DNA of 64,000 nt from Pirellulales bacterium (GTDB lineage Bacteria > Planctomycetota > Planctomycetia > Pirellulales > JAEUIK01), in contig JAHBXR010000022.1 of NCBI GenBank assembly GCA_019636335.1, forward strand, positions 1 to 64,000. The letters run 5' to 3'. Every line of letters begins with the position of its first letter. Position 1 is the first letter of the stretch. This document shows positions 7,221-16,204 of the stretch, piece after piece. A program made the translations under genes and the position numbers. The notes beneath the pieces were generated by a model that saw nothing but the letters and a program-made list of their open reading frames with translations, was not told the origin of the DNA and did not search any database.

Positions 7221-9680
7221 CTAGTCTTGATAGATCCGCGTCAGCGTTTCCTGCTGCACGACTTTGCGGCATTCTTCGCTACGGAAGAAGGCGCGGAAGC
7301 GGACATCGCCTGCCCGCGAGCAATGGGCGTGGACTTCATAGACCTTGGTCTCGCCCGGCGCGAGCGTGGCAAGCGGCTCGAAGACGATGCGGTCGCCCGA
7401 GACGTTGCCGGCGGTGGCTCCGCGGATCTCGGCCGACTCCATCTCGGCCGGCAGGCGACAAGCCACCTGTACGTTCGTGGCCGCTTTTGTGCCGCGGTTC
7501 GTCACTTCGATGCGGTAAGCGGCCTGGCCGCCGACTTCGATCGGCGCGTCGGGGGCCGCCAGTTCCAGCGTCACCGACGGCACGCCGTCGATCAACGTAT
7601 CGAGATCGGTCCGCTCTTCGACGCCGAGATCGGCTCGCACCATCGCCAGCACCTTGTGAGCGCCCAGCTCGTGTGCGATCAATTCGTACTCGACCTTGGC
7701 GGTGCCTTGCGGTTCGAGTCGACCGATGAACCACGCCACGGCTCCGGCCGCTTCATCGAAGCCACCCCCGGCCGTGGCTCCTTCGTACTGGTAACCGGCA
7801 GGCACCGAACCAAAGAGCTGCACGTTCGTCGCGGCAACCGCGCTGGGGTTGTATGCCGTCAGGGTGAAGACGGCCTTGCGATCGACGAAGCGGAGCTTCG
7901 GGCCTTCGAGCATCAACTCTAGCGACGGACGCACGATCTCGACCACGCAGCCACCTTGCGCCGAGAGGCGATTGGCCGAAGTGGCCTCGGCCACGATGTT
8001 GACTTCTCCCGGCGTGGTACCGGTGACGGGCACTTCGAGCAGTCGCGTTTCGCCCGGCCCCAGGGTGCCGATCGCGTATTCCAGCTCGTTCCCCGCCGGA
8101 TGGCTCAGCCTGGCGTCGAGCCTTGCCTGCACGATCACGTTGCGGGCCTTGCCGGTGCCGGGATTGCTCACGCGAAGTTGATAGACCGCCGGTTGCGAGA
8201 CGAGCGCCTGTTCGGGCCCTTCGATCGAGACCGTCAGTTGCGGATCGAGCACGTGGATGCTGGCCGTGGCGGCACGCGTGTACGTGACCGCGGCCGTCGG
8301 CGCGAGATCGCCTTCTCCCTTGGACAGCAGCCGCACTTCAAAGGTCTTCGATTCCTGCGGCTCGAGGCGATCGAGCTGCCACGACAACACGCGTCCCTCG
8401 GGCTTGGCCGACGCCGTGGCGCTGGCGAGCTCGGCGTGCTCGGGCAACTGTACGTGAACGGCGATCGACACCGCCGGCGAATCGCTGTCGTTGGTCACCT
8501 TCAGACGGCAGGGGATCTCATCGCCTCGATTCACTTCGCCCGGCGTGAGCCAGTGGACCGATACGGCCCCTGCGCCCGACTTGTCGCTGGTAGTCGAAGC
8601 AGGCGTGGTGTTGGCAAACATCTGCTGCATCGCGGTCGGCGCGTTGTTCCCCTGCCATGAGGGAACCTCGGTGGTCGCAGCCATCGTTTGGCGCGGTGCC
8701 ACCGCGGGCGCTGGTTGCGGCTCGACCGTGGCCGTCACCTGCGGTTCGCGCGGCGACTCGAACGACGTCAGGCGACGCGGCTCGTCCAAGGGGACTGGCG
8801 AAGGCTCGAGAGCAGGAGCGGCTGAAACGGCTTGCGGCTTGCTGGTGGTGGCGAATGCCGGCTCGTCACTCGCGGCGGGCGTTGGCTCCACTGGCGCCGT
8901 CGTGGGGACGTCGGTCGCCTGGAATTCGGCATAGCGATCCTGCTTCACCGGCAGGGGCATGGTCGGTTCGATGGCTGCCGGAGTCGGCTCGTGGGCGATG
9001 GGAAGCGATGCTTCGGCCGGTTCCGGTGTTTCGCTGACTACCGCGGCGCGTGTGTCAGCATTCAAGGCTGGTTCGCTCGTGGCAGGCGAGAACGTCGGTG
9101 CTGCTGTGAGTTTCGGCGTCGCAGGTTGCGGCATGCGAGCGAGCAGAGGCTCGTCGCTCAGCAAGGCCGAGTCCGAGGCGAAAGCCTGTGGTTCCGGCAT
9201 CGACTCTTCGTCCGAGGCAAAGGCCCCCTGTTCCGGCTCCTCGGGAAGTGGAGCCAACTCCGAGGGCATCGCCCTGCCTGGCCTCGACGCATTCGAGTGC
9301 AAACGAGGCTGCTGTGCTTGCGTGGTGGCCGGCCCCATTTCCTGGCGGAAGGAGTTCGACTCGTCTTCCTCGAGCGAGAGACTCATATCTTCGAATCGCG
9401 CATCGAGCTGCGTGCGGCGGCTCGTCGAATCGGTCGACGGAGCAGGGCGACTCGCGGACTTCAATTCGTTGGGTGAGGGGGAGTTGTCGTAGTAGGCGGC
9501 CAACTCGTTTCGCGAACCGGCGGCCTGTTTCTGCTCGGCGGCGTGCGCCTCGGCCGGCGCCAGGAATGACAGCACCGAGGTGAGCGGCTCGTCGACTTGC
9601 CAGCGCTCTTCGCTGAGCGCGAGAATCGCGCCGCCGACCAGGATCAGCCCCATCGCCACATAGCCCAATGAGCGTCGCAT
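7221..9680 (-). CDS. DUF11 repeat surface protein
   Basis: An 819-residue secreted or membrane-anchored protein. The start at 9680 gives MRRSLGYVAMGLILVGGAILAL, a signal anchor or signal peptide. Residues about 30-420 are a long Pro/Ala/Glu/Ser-rich disordered stalk. The C-terminal half contains about four DUF11-type Ig-like repeats, each with a WxxxxLxPGE-like core: WLTPGEVNRGDEIPCRLKVTN, VYQLRVSNPGTGKARNV, AVFTLTAYNPSAVAATNV and AAYRIEVTNRGTKAATNV. DUF11 repeats build adhesin-like surface proteins in many phyla. It is the last gene of the minus-strand cluster with the sigma factor and anti-sigma-like protein, 174 bases after the latter, and so is a candidate target or partner of that sigma system. 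Confidence 0.8.
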   Translation of the reverse strand: MRRSLGYVAMGLILVGGAILALSEERWQVDEPLTSVLSFLAPAEAHAAEQKQAAGSRNELAAYYDNSPSPNELKSASRPAPSTDSTSRRTQLDARFEDMSLSLEEDESNSFRQEMGPATTQAQQPRLHSNASRPGRAMPSELAPLPEEPEQGAFASDEESMPEPQAFASDSALLSDEPLLARMPQPATPKLTAAPTFSPATSEPALNADTRAAVVSETPEPAEASLPIAHEPTPAAIEPTMPLPVKQDRYAEFQATDVPTTAPVEPTPAASDEPAFATTSKPQAVSAAPALEPSPVPLDEPRRLTSFESPREPQVTATVEPQPAPAVAPRQTMAATTEVPSWQGNNAPTAMQQMFANTTPASTTSDKSGAGAVSVHWLTPGEVNRGDEIPCRLKVTNDSDSPAVSIAVHVQLPEHAELASATASAKPEGRVLSWQLDRLEPQESKTFEVRLLSKGEGDLAPTAAVTYTRAATASIHVLDPQLTVSIEGPEQALVSQPAVYQLRVSNPGTGKARNVIVQARLDARLSHPAGNELEYAIGTLGPGETRLLEVPVTGTTPGEVNIVAEATSANRLSAQGGCVVEIVRPSLELMLEGPKLRFVDRKAVFTLTAYNPSAVAATNVQLFGSVPAGYQYEGATAGGGFDEAAGAVAWFIGRLEPQGTAKVEYELIAHELGAHKVLAMVRADLGVEERTDLDTLIDGVPSVTLELAAPDAPIEVGGQAAYRIEVTNRGTKAATNVQVACRLPAEMESAEIRGATAGNVSGDRIVFEPLATLAPGETKVYEVHAHCSRAGDVRFRAFFRSEECRKVVQQETLTRIYQD

Positions 9681-9854
9681 CGGTGGTGTTCCCTCACATC
9701 GACGGCGCAAGTGCGGCTTACTGTCGGGCTGGGTCGCCGCAGAATTTATCCAGCCCACAGGCAACGGCTACGAAGTCCGTGCCCCCGGTTTATCGACCTT
9801 GCCGGTGGCATGGGTTGAGAAGCAATGCGCAAACTTTGCCGATTGCAAAGCGCA

Positions 9855-10883
9855 TTATTCGCCGGTCGGCACGAGAAGAGGCGATCTTGGCAAGGTGGGC
9901 ACCTTGAGCCCGTGCGAGTCGGCGTCGTACCAACTACTGGCTTGCGGTGCTTCGCCCACCAGATGCAAGGTGACGTGTTCGATGCCGGCAGTCACGGGCT
10001 CGCGATGCCAGGCCAACTCGAGCCGGCAGGCGACTCCCGTGCTCGGATCGGCCCACAGATCGACGACATCGGGCCGCTCGTTCGAGCCGAGTCGATGCAG
10101 CCCGCGAACATGTCGCCACATGGCCGAGATCCCCGGACCGGCCGGTTCGTCGCCGACATACATCAACTCGTAGTCGGTTACCAGATACGATAGCAGCTCC
10201 GTCATCTGCAACTGCGGCAATCCGAACGTATCGGTCTCGGCCCAGCGCAGCGGGGACTGCAGACGGTCGACGAACTGGGCCGGGCCCAAGACCGGTTTGA
10301 TCCAGTAGTGGGTACCGTTCCCCCCCATCCACAGATCGCCCACCAGGCCGGGATGGTGCAGCGCGAAGTGCTTGGGTCCCCGCACGTAGAGCATGGCATC
10401 GAATTCGGTGAGCGCCCCGTGCAACGTACGGACCCGTGTATGAACGGCGTACTGCCGATCGGTCTCCTGCGTGGCGCTGCGAAAGGCCTCTTGCACGGCG
10501 GCCTCGGCGACCCGGCCCGCCGCCGTCATCCAATACAGCACGCACGAGCTCAGCAGCAACGCGGCGGCCAGCGTCATCGCGGCGGCCAACAGGCGACGAC
10601 GGGGACGCGCGGAACTCGGCCTCTCGTCCTCCCCGCGTGGGAGTGACGTGGTCGCTTCGTCTTGTAGTGTCGCGACGACGCGGGCCACACGCTCGGCGGT
10701 GCGTTCACGCTGGGGCTGGTGCAGTTGTTCGAGCAGCGCGTCGAGAAAGGTCAGGTCGGCGGCGCGCAAAGCGTCAAGCGTGCCCGCTTCTTCCCAGGCG
10801 TCGGCAGGCGCTTCATCGAGCCAGCAGGCAAGGCGTTTGTCCGTCTCGTGCTCGGAACGATGGCCTTCCGCATCGTAGCTCAT
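9855..10883 (-). CDS. Membrane-bound anti-sigma-factor-like protein
   Basis: A 342-residue protein with a cytoplasmic N-terminal part of about 95 residues, a single transmembrane helix at about 98-119 (LLAAAMTLAAALLLSSCVLYW), and an extracytoplasmic C-terminal domain of about 220 residues. Its ATG overlaps the stop of the sigma-factor gene (ATGA), so the two are translationally coupled, the usual arrangement for an ECF sigma factor and its anti-sigma factor. The classical zinc anti-sigma motif HxxxCxxC is absent from the N-terminal part, so it is either a non-zinc anti-sigma domain or a sensor of another type. The outer domain has the look of the outer-membrane-lipoprotein-like sensor domains (MLYVRGPKHFAL, NGTHYWIKP). 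Ligand unknown. Confidence 0.7.
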   Translation of the reverse strand: MSYDAEGHRSEHETDKRLACWLDEAPADAWEEAGTLDALRAADLTFLDALLEQLHQPQRERTAERVARVVATLQDEATTSLPRGEDERPSSARPRRRLLAAAMTLAAALLLSSCVLYWMTAAGRVAEAAVQEAFRSATQETDRQYAVHTRVRTLHGALTEFDAMLYVRGPKHFALHHPGLVGDLWMGGNGTHYWIKPVLGPAQFVDRLQSPLRWAETDTFGLPQLQMTELLSYLVTDYELMYVGDEPAGPGISAMWRHVRGLHRLGSNERPDVVDLWADPSTGVACRLELAWHREPVTAGIEHVTLHLVGEAPQASSWYDADSHGLKVPTLPRSPLLVPTGE

Positions 10884-11413
10884 GCGGTGCGCTCCAAGGG
10901 GGCCATCTTGCGCTCGAGACAGTCCAACAGTCGCGCGCGGCCGCGCTGCAATCGCTTCTTCAACGCCTCGATCGAGATCTCCAGTCGCGCGGCCAGACGC
11001 GGACCGCGCAGCCCTTCGCGATAGCGCAACTCAACGGCGTCGCGATACAACACCGGTAGATGCTCGAGACAATCGCGCAGCATTTCGAGCTTTTGATCGA
11101 GCGTATCGCCCGGCATCTGCGCCAGCGAGGCGTGACGAGCTTCGAGGTGCGCGAGGACCAGTTCATCGCACAGCAATGGCCGCCGCGCCTCGCGACGGCG
11201 CTGCGCGAGCACGAGCTTGGCGGCGATGCCCCGCAGCCACGGCCCGAAAGGACGCTCGCGATCGAATTTCTCGAGATTCCGCCAGGCCGTCATCATCGTT
11301 TCCTGGAACAAATCGTCGATCTGCGCCGGATCGCGCACCACGCAACGCAGGTAGACCGTGAGCATGTCCGCGTGCTCGCGGACCAGGATTTCGAAGAGAT
11401 CTTTTGGCGTCAT
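10880..11413 (-). CDS. ECF-type RNA polymerase sigma factor
   Basis: A 177-residue sigma-70 family protein with only regions 2 and 4. Region 2 is visible as AQIDDLFQETMMTAWRNLEKFD with GPWLRGIAAKLVLAQRRR. Region 4 is LPVLYRDAVELRYREGLRGPRLAARLEISIEALKKRLQRGRARL split across the helix-turn-helix. Planctomycetes have many such sigma factors, often with membrane or WD40-type regulators. It is followed by an overlapping anti-sigma-like gene. The ATG at 11413 (MTPKDLFEIL) is chosen over in-frame starts at 11449 and 11536, which add residues absent from the family. The gene 120 bases upstream encodes a large secreted propeller protein on the same strand. Confidence 0.9.
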   Translation of the reverse strand: MTPKDLFEILVREHADMLTVYLRCVVRDPAQIDDLFQETMMTAWRNLEKFDRERPFGPWLRGIAAKLVLAQRRREARRPLLCDELVLAHLEARHASLAQMPGDTLDQKLEMLRDCLEHLPVLYRDAVELRYREGLRGPRLAARLEISIEALKKRLQRGRARLLDCLERKMAPLERTA

Positions 11414-11532
11414 ATGCGGCGCTTCTCGGCCGCGTCTGCCGCTTGCCATGTATTGTCGCCCTACACGGCCAGCGGGACACGCGGGATGAACGATCGATGA
11501 AGATTGAGGTCGTACCACGGCGCCCAGGTGGG

Positions 11533-13791
11533 TCACTGCGCGACCGGCCCCTCTGCAGGCGGGCCTATGAACTCATGATAGCGGCCCATCCAGTAGGGGA
11601 GCAGCCAGTAAACGGTGCTGCTTTCCGTCCGCGACCCGTGCCCCCCCGAGGCGGAGTAGGGGTTTCCATCCCATTTGCCGACCCGTCGTTCGTCGGGTGG
11701 CAACAATCGAGAGGTCTGCCAGTGGTCGATCACGGGGCTCCGCACCAAGGTCACGTCCTCTCGGGCGTGGTTGTCGACCGTCCAGTCGATCAAGTCGAGG
11801 GGTACCTGCCGGAGAAACTCGACACAACCGGCCGATTCTCCGTCGGTACCGGTGATGGCGGAGTAAACAAACCCGTACAAAGGGCTGTGATCGCGGCGGA
11901 CCGGCTGAAACCAGTTCTCCACCCCCTGCAAGTAGCTCTTGCGCCGCTGAGGATCTTGCTCGTAGTCCAGCAGCGCTCGATACGCCAATGCCGCCAACTG
12001 CACGTCGATATAGGTGAACGCACCGGGGTCGAGTCGCAACGGATCGATCACGTTTTGCGCATAACCGTGCTCGGTAAGTAGCTTCTCGGCGGCGGCCTCG
12101 TACTTTGGCTCCCCCGTCATGTGATGAGTGACCTTGAGAAACGAAAGGATCTCGGTCGAATTCACGCCTCGATCGAGTCGCCAGGCCGGGTCGCCATTCA
12201 GACGCTTCGGCGACCAAACGCCCCACATCGTTGGCTTGCCATCGATGTCGAGCAGGTCGTAGTCGCCGGCTATCAGGTAGTCCATGATGCGGGCCACGTG
12301 CTTCCGCACGCGGGCGCGCTCGGGCTCGTCGGCAACCAGGTCGTAATAGATCGCATATGCGAAGAAGTGGCCGGTGATCTCGTCGGAGCTGGTGTCTCCT
12401 TTCCAGAGCCAGCGGCCGTCGGCACTTTTTCGCCAGCGAACGTCGACCACCTTCTCGCGCGGATCGTCGACCAGCAGTCGAGCGATCTCCTGCGGCGTGT
12501 GCGTGCGATTCGCATCGGCCATCTCGGTCCAATCGGCTGGAATCACCGTGCGCGCCACGAAGCCTGGCGTGTCGGTCACCGTCTGCAAGAACTCCATGGC
12601 ACGGTACGCAGCGCGGGCGTTTTCTAGCGCGGTGGGATCTTTAGTCACCGCGTAGCGATAAGCCTCGGTCGCCACGTAGAGTCCCGTGTACATGCCGTCG
12701 TTGTCGGTATCGACGGCGTACCACGTCGAGAGATCTCCCGGCGCGCGCAGGTCGCAGCGTTCGACAAGCCCGGGCTCGCGAACGTGCCGCGCGCGCACGA
12801 TCGCGCCGTAGTGAGCCGCCTTGTCGGCCAAGGTCATGGGGCGCGATTTGAGCGTGCTGATGCCGGCCCCCGTGCCCACGAGCGCCGCACCCGATTCGTC
12901 GAACGCGATGGCACGCGCCGAGTTGTTCGGCAACCAACGTTCGCTATGCCGCACGGCCCAGCGCTGGCCATCGTAGCGTGCGACGCCGAGTTGCGTGCCG
13001 ACCCAGGCGCGACCTTTTCGATCGAAGGCGATCTCGTTGACGAAGGCCGCGGGCAAGCCATCGCTCGGACGGTATCCTCCCACGCGCTCGTCGCCGCGGT
13101 AGAGGTCGATGCCGCCCGACGAACCGATCCACACTTGCCCCTGTGCGTCGCGCGCCAGGGCCAGCGCATTGCTGCTGGCAAGCTCTTCGCTCTTCGACAG
13201 GCAACGTGTCTGGCCATCCGCCACACGATACGCCCCCACGCCGGTGGCGAACCACCACTCGTCGCCGTTGATCAGAATGTCGCGCACTCGTTTGGCAACC
13301 GCCAGATCGAGAGGCTGCCACTCATTCTGCATCGACTTGCGCTCCCAGAAGCCGTGCGGCCCGGCCACGATCATGCGCTCGGGAGAAACGCCGATCGCTG
13401 AAATCGGCCCCACCACCTCGTCGACTTGCTCCCAGCGATCATCGACATAGCGATAGAAGCCGTTCCACGCACCGACCCAGACCGTGCCCGCATCATCGAC
13501 GGCGACGTCATAGGCTGGTCCATTCAGTTCGGCGCCGTGGGGAGTATGCCATTCGTTCTCGGCGTAGTAGGCGATGCCGCCGCGGCTAGCGACCCAGAGT
13601 CTCCCCTGGCGATCGAGCGTCAGAGCATGCACGTCGGAATGCTCGGGCGTCGATCCCTGCAGGAAGGGTTCACGATAGTCCTGCTCGAAGGGCGTGTCGG
13701 GAATCGCCGCGGGAGATGCGGCCATCGCCACGGTGACAGAGCAGCACACGACCAGCCCACAGAGAACAAGACGTGCAAGACGATGACGCAT
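11533..13791 (-). CDS. Secreted two-component-type beta-propeller / helical-toroid fusion protein
   Basis: A 752-residue exported protein with signal peptide MRHRLARLVLCGLVVCCSVTVAMA. Residues about 35-325 contain repeated LxxDxxGxxWVGxxxGxxxY blades (LTLDRQGRLWVASRGGIAYY, VAVDDAGTVWVGAWNGFYRY, LARDAQGQVWIGSSGGIDLY, IAFDRKGRAWVGTQLGVARY, IAFDESGAALVGTGAGISTL), the Reg_prop type found in sensor kinases. The remaining 400 residues look like an alpha/alpha barrel (repeated helical pairs with Trp/Tyr/Asp-rich loops, for example NDGMYTGLYVATEAYRYAV and ITGHFFAYAIYYDLV), as in some glycan-active enzymes. There is no kinase or membrane anchor. Upstream of the ECF sigma gene on the same strand. An alternative ATG lies at 13812. 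Function unknown; a periplasmic carbohydrate-active enzyme is my guess. Confidence 0.7.
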   Translation of the reverse strand: MRHRLARLVLCGLVVCCSVTVAMAASPAAIPDTPFEQDYREPFLQGSTPEHSDVHALTLDRQGRLWVASRGGIAYYAENEWHTPHGAELNGPAYDVAVDDAGTVWVGAWNGFYRYVDDRWEQVDEVVGPISAIGVSPERMIVAGPHGFWERKSMQNEWQPLDLAVAKRVRDILINGDEWWFATGVGAYRVADGQTRCLSKSEELASSNALALARDAQGQVWIGSSGGIDLYRGDERVGGYRPSDGLPAAFVNEIAFDRKGRAWVGTQLGVARYDGQRWAVRHSERWLPNNSARAIAFDESGAALVGTGAGISTLKSRPMTLADKAAHYGAIVRARHVREPGLVERCDLRAPGDLSTWYAVDTDNDGMYTGLYVATEAYRYAVTKDPTALENARAAYRAMEFLQTVTDTPGFVARTVIPADWTEMADANRTHTPQEIARLLVDDPREKVVDVRWRKSADGRWLWKGDTSSDEITGHFFAYAIYYDLVADEPERARVRKHVARIMDYLIAGDYDLLDIDGKPTMWGVWSPKRLNGDPAWRLDRGVNSTEILSFLKVTHHMTGEPKYEAAAEKLLTEHGYAQNVIDPLRLDPGAFTYIDVQLAALAYRALLDYEQDPQRRKSYLQGVENWFQPVRRDHSPLYGFVYSAITGTDGESAGCVEFLRQVPLDLIDWTVDNHAREDVTLVRSPVIDHWQTSRLLPPDERRVGKWDGNPYSASGGHGSRTESSTVYWLLPYWMGRYHEFIGPPAEGPVAQ

Positions 13792-14136
13792 GAGAATATC
13801 CAGGCGAGACATCGAGAGGGGCGGTGGCGATCCGACGGCGGATCGGCCGGGGACCCCACGTATAATCTCCCCGACGCTCGGGTCAACCCGGTACGGACCG
13901 CGCCGCGATCGTCGCAGTCGCTATAGCCGGCCTTTTGGGGCTATTTTTTGCCGGCCCCCCTAGGGGATCGGTAGTACGCTTTTCTTTGGGGATGATTTCG
14001 CGGTGCGTCGCCACGAGAGAGCGGCGGCAGGTCGAGTTATTGCTGCGCGGTTCGAAATCTTGCGGCTGGCGGCGAGGGGGCAACAGCGCCGACGAACTCA
14101 TTCATCCCTTGTATCTCTCTCCTTGGCGGACGCGCA
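13792..14136. other. Divergent intergenic region
   Basis: Separates the propeller protein gene from the GGDEF gene. It contains a run GGGGCTATTTTTTGCCGGCCCCCC (split: GGGGC at about 13936, T6, GCCGGC) that can fold weakly, and an A/T-rich patch around 13978-13990 (TTTTCTTTGG). No convincing promoter pair or small gene was found. Confidence 0.3.
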
Positions 14137-15369
14137 ATGCTCCTCGTCCTGATCGTGGCCGTGCTCAACTTCGGACTGGGCTTTGCCCTGGCGTATGCTC
14201 TTGCGCCATCCGGCCACGACACGTTGCTCACGTCGCTCGCGCCCTGGGGCGCCTTGCAGCGTCGACGGCGCACTCGGCGGACCGCGGACAACGAAGCCAC
14301 GACAGACGAATCCGAGCTCGACGAGCCGCATTCCCCGGCGGCGCCCCACAGCATCGAAGAAGAACCGCACGGCCAGAGCTCGCTCGAATCGGGCCTCGAG
14401 GAACTGTCGAATCGACTGGATGCCTACCGCGTGCAACTCTCGGAGGCCGACACGCAGTTGCACGGCGCCATCGATCAAGATCTGATCGCGGCAATTCTCG
14501 AGCATCTCGCCCCCAGCCATCGCCAGTGCCAGCAGGCCCTCGGGGCTGCGTCGAAAACGGTGGCGGCTGCCGGCAATGCCAACGAGATCGGCCAGGCGAT
14601 CGAACGCCACGTCCAGGAATTCTTGCACCAGGTCGACTCGGTCGATCGCCGTCTGGCGCATCTCGATCGATCGGGTGACGCCGCTGCCACCTCGTCAAAA
14701 ATCCGCGACCAGCTCGGACAGTTGCTCGAATCGAGCTTCGAGCTGCGCGATCACGTGGGCGAGGTACAGGCCTCCGTAGCCGAACAGGAAGGACGCTTCG
14801 GCACGGTCGGTCGCAGGGCGCGCGCCGACCGCGAGCTGACCACGCTCTCGCGCACGGGCTTGGAAGAAGAGTTGTGGCTCTGGTGGCAAAACGATCCCCA
14901 GCATCAGCGCCAACTGAGTCTGCTGGTAATCGATGTGGATCACTGCCGGCGCATCAACAGCGCGTATGGCACGGCGACGGGCGATCGGCTGCTGTGGGGC
15001 CTGGCACGACTGCTCGACGAAGAGCTGCGCGGCGATGATCGGCTGGCGCGCTTCTCGGGCCAGCGCTTCGTCCTGCTACTTCCCGACACGGGGCCCCACA
15101 ACGCCGCGGCGCTGGCCGAGCGGTTGCGCCAGCGGATCGAGGTCTGCACGTTCAAGCTTGGCGAGTTGAGCCTGAACTTCACCGTCACCTGTGGCACGAC
15201 CGAAGCGAACTCGAAGGACGATCTCGGTTCCTTGCTCGCACGCCTGGGCGAAGCCGTCCGCGAGGCGAAGCAGAGTGGCCGCAATCGGACGTGCGTTCAC
15301 GACGGCAAGATCATCTCGCCCGTGCTCCCGCCTAGCCTGCGATTCTCCGAACGCACGATGTCGCTCTGA
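14137..15369 (+). CDS. Membrane-anchored GGDEF protein with degenerate active site
   Basis: A 410-residue protein: an N-terminal transmembrane helix (MLLVLIVAVLNFGLGFALAYALA), a long charged and coiled-coil-rich cytoplasmic region (about 40-240), and a C-terminal GGDEF domain (about 250-395). The domain keeps the first metal aspartate motif (VIDVDHCRRINSAYG..GDRLLWGLARLL) and the RF..LLLPDTG core. However, the signature GGDEF/GGEEF at residues 307-311 reads SGQRF, so both the catalytic and second metal-binding acidic residues are lost. It is therefore probably not a diguanylate cyclase; such domains can bind GTP or c-di-GMP or act as protein-interaction modules. Single gene, with divergent and downstream neighbours of unrelated type. 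Confidence 0.85.
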   Translation: MLLVLIVAVLNFGLGFALAYALAPSGHDTLLTSLAPWGALQRRRRTRRTADNEATTDESELDEPHSPAAPHSIEEEPHGQSSLESGLEELSNRLDAYRVQLSEADTQLHGAIDQDLIAAILEHLAPSHRQCQQALGAASKTVAAAGNANEIGQAIERHVQEFLHQVDSVDRRLAHLDRSGDAAATSSKIRDQLGQLLESSFELRDHVGEVQASVAEQEGRFGTVGRRARADRELTTLSRTGLEEELWLWWQNDPQHQRQLSLLVIDVDHCRRINSAYGTATGDRLLWGLARLLDEELRGDDRLARFSGQRFVLLLPDTGPHNAAALAERLRQRIEVCTFKLGELSLNFTVTCGTTEANSKDDLGSLLARLGEAVREAKQSGRNRTCVHDGKIISPVLPPSLRFSERTMSL

Positions 15370-15500
15370 CGTGCGCGGCGCCATCCCAGACACCCGACTG
15401 ACTCGCGGCGGTGTCAGCCGCAAGTTGACAGCCTTGCGCTGGCAGGTCTAATCACACGCACGCGTGCCGCGCAACGCATGTTCCTCGACAGGCTGGCACC

Positions 15501-16133
15501 ATGATTCTCTACTGCGTCCGGCACGGCGAAAGTGTCTACAACGCCGAAGATCGAATCCAGGGACAGACCGATATTGCGCTGAGCGAACGAGGCCTGGCCC
15601 AGGCCGAGGCACTGGCCGCGGCGCTGGCCGGCGCGCCGCTCGATGCGGTCTTCTCGAGCCCGCTTGCCCGCGCGGCCGACACGGCGAGGGCTATCGCCGC
15701 GCGGCATCAACTCGAGGTGCGCTTCGAAGATCGCCTGAAGGAGATCAACGCCGGTATCTTCCAGGGATTGCTCTGGAGCGAGATCGAGCACTTGCATCCG
15801 ATCGAGGCGGTGCAGTGGCGGGCACAGGAGCCCGACTTCGTCATTCCGACCGGCGAATCGCGCCGCCAGTTGATGCAACGCGGCGCCGAGGCCTTCCGCG
15901 CGATTCGCGAGACGGGGCTCGCCCAGGTGGCCGTCGTGGCCCACGGAGGCGTGCTGACCGCTGCCTTTAAGGCCCTGCTCGAAATTCCTCCGCAGCGCAA
16001 GGCCTTCGCCCTGTTCAATGCCTCGATCAGCATCGTGCATTGGCAGAGCGAGTTCCGCCTGCACACGCTCAATCAGACCGAACACCTGCGCGAAGTGAAC
16101 GCGGGCCGAGCCGGCAACTCGGGCGATCTGTAA
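15501..16133 (+). CDS. Histidine phosphatase family protein (phosphoglycerate mutase-like)
   Basis: A 210-residue cytoplasmic branch-1 histidine phosphatase. The catalytic RHG motif is at residues 8-10 (YCVRHGESVYN), followed by IQGQTDIALSERGLAQA, SSPLARAADTARAIA with the second arginine, the acid residue region (LKEINAGIFQGLLWSEIE), and the second histidine in VAVVAHGGVLTAA. All four phosphate-pocket residues appear intact. Close relatives include GpmB-like, CobC-like and general phosphatases; nothing in the sequence or the neighbourhood selects one. Length is normal for the family. The ribosome binding site is weak (ACAGG). Confidence 0.9.
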   Translation: MILYCVRHGESVYNAEDRIQGQTDIALSERGLAQAEALAAALAGAPLDAVFSSPLARAADTARAIAARHQLEVRFEDRLKEINAGIFQGLLWSEIEHLHPIEAVQWRAQEPDFVIPTGESRRQLMQRGAEAFRAIRETGLAQVAVVAHGGVLTAAFKALLEIPPQRKAFALFNASISIVHWQSEFRLHTLNQTEHLREVNAGRAGNSGDL

Positions 16134-16204
16134 CCGGCAAGACTCGCGCGTCGAACGGGCGCGAGCGTGGCGCTGCCGAGCGGCGCGGCGGCCGCGTTAC
16201 ACGA

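Noticed and set aside
13923-13960. Possible terminator GGGGC-T6-GCCGGCCCC
   Set aside because: The pairing is weak and the T-run is in the loop; not enough to call a terminator.
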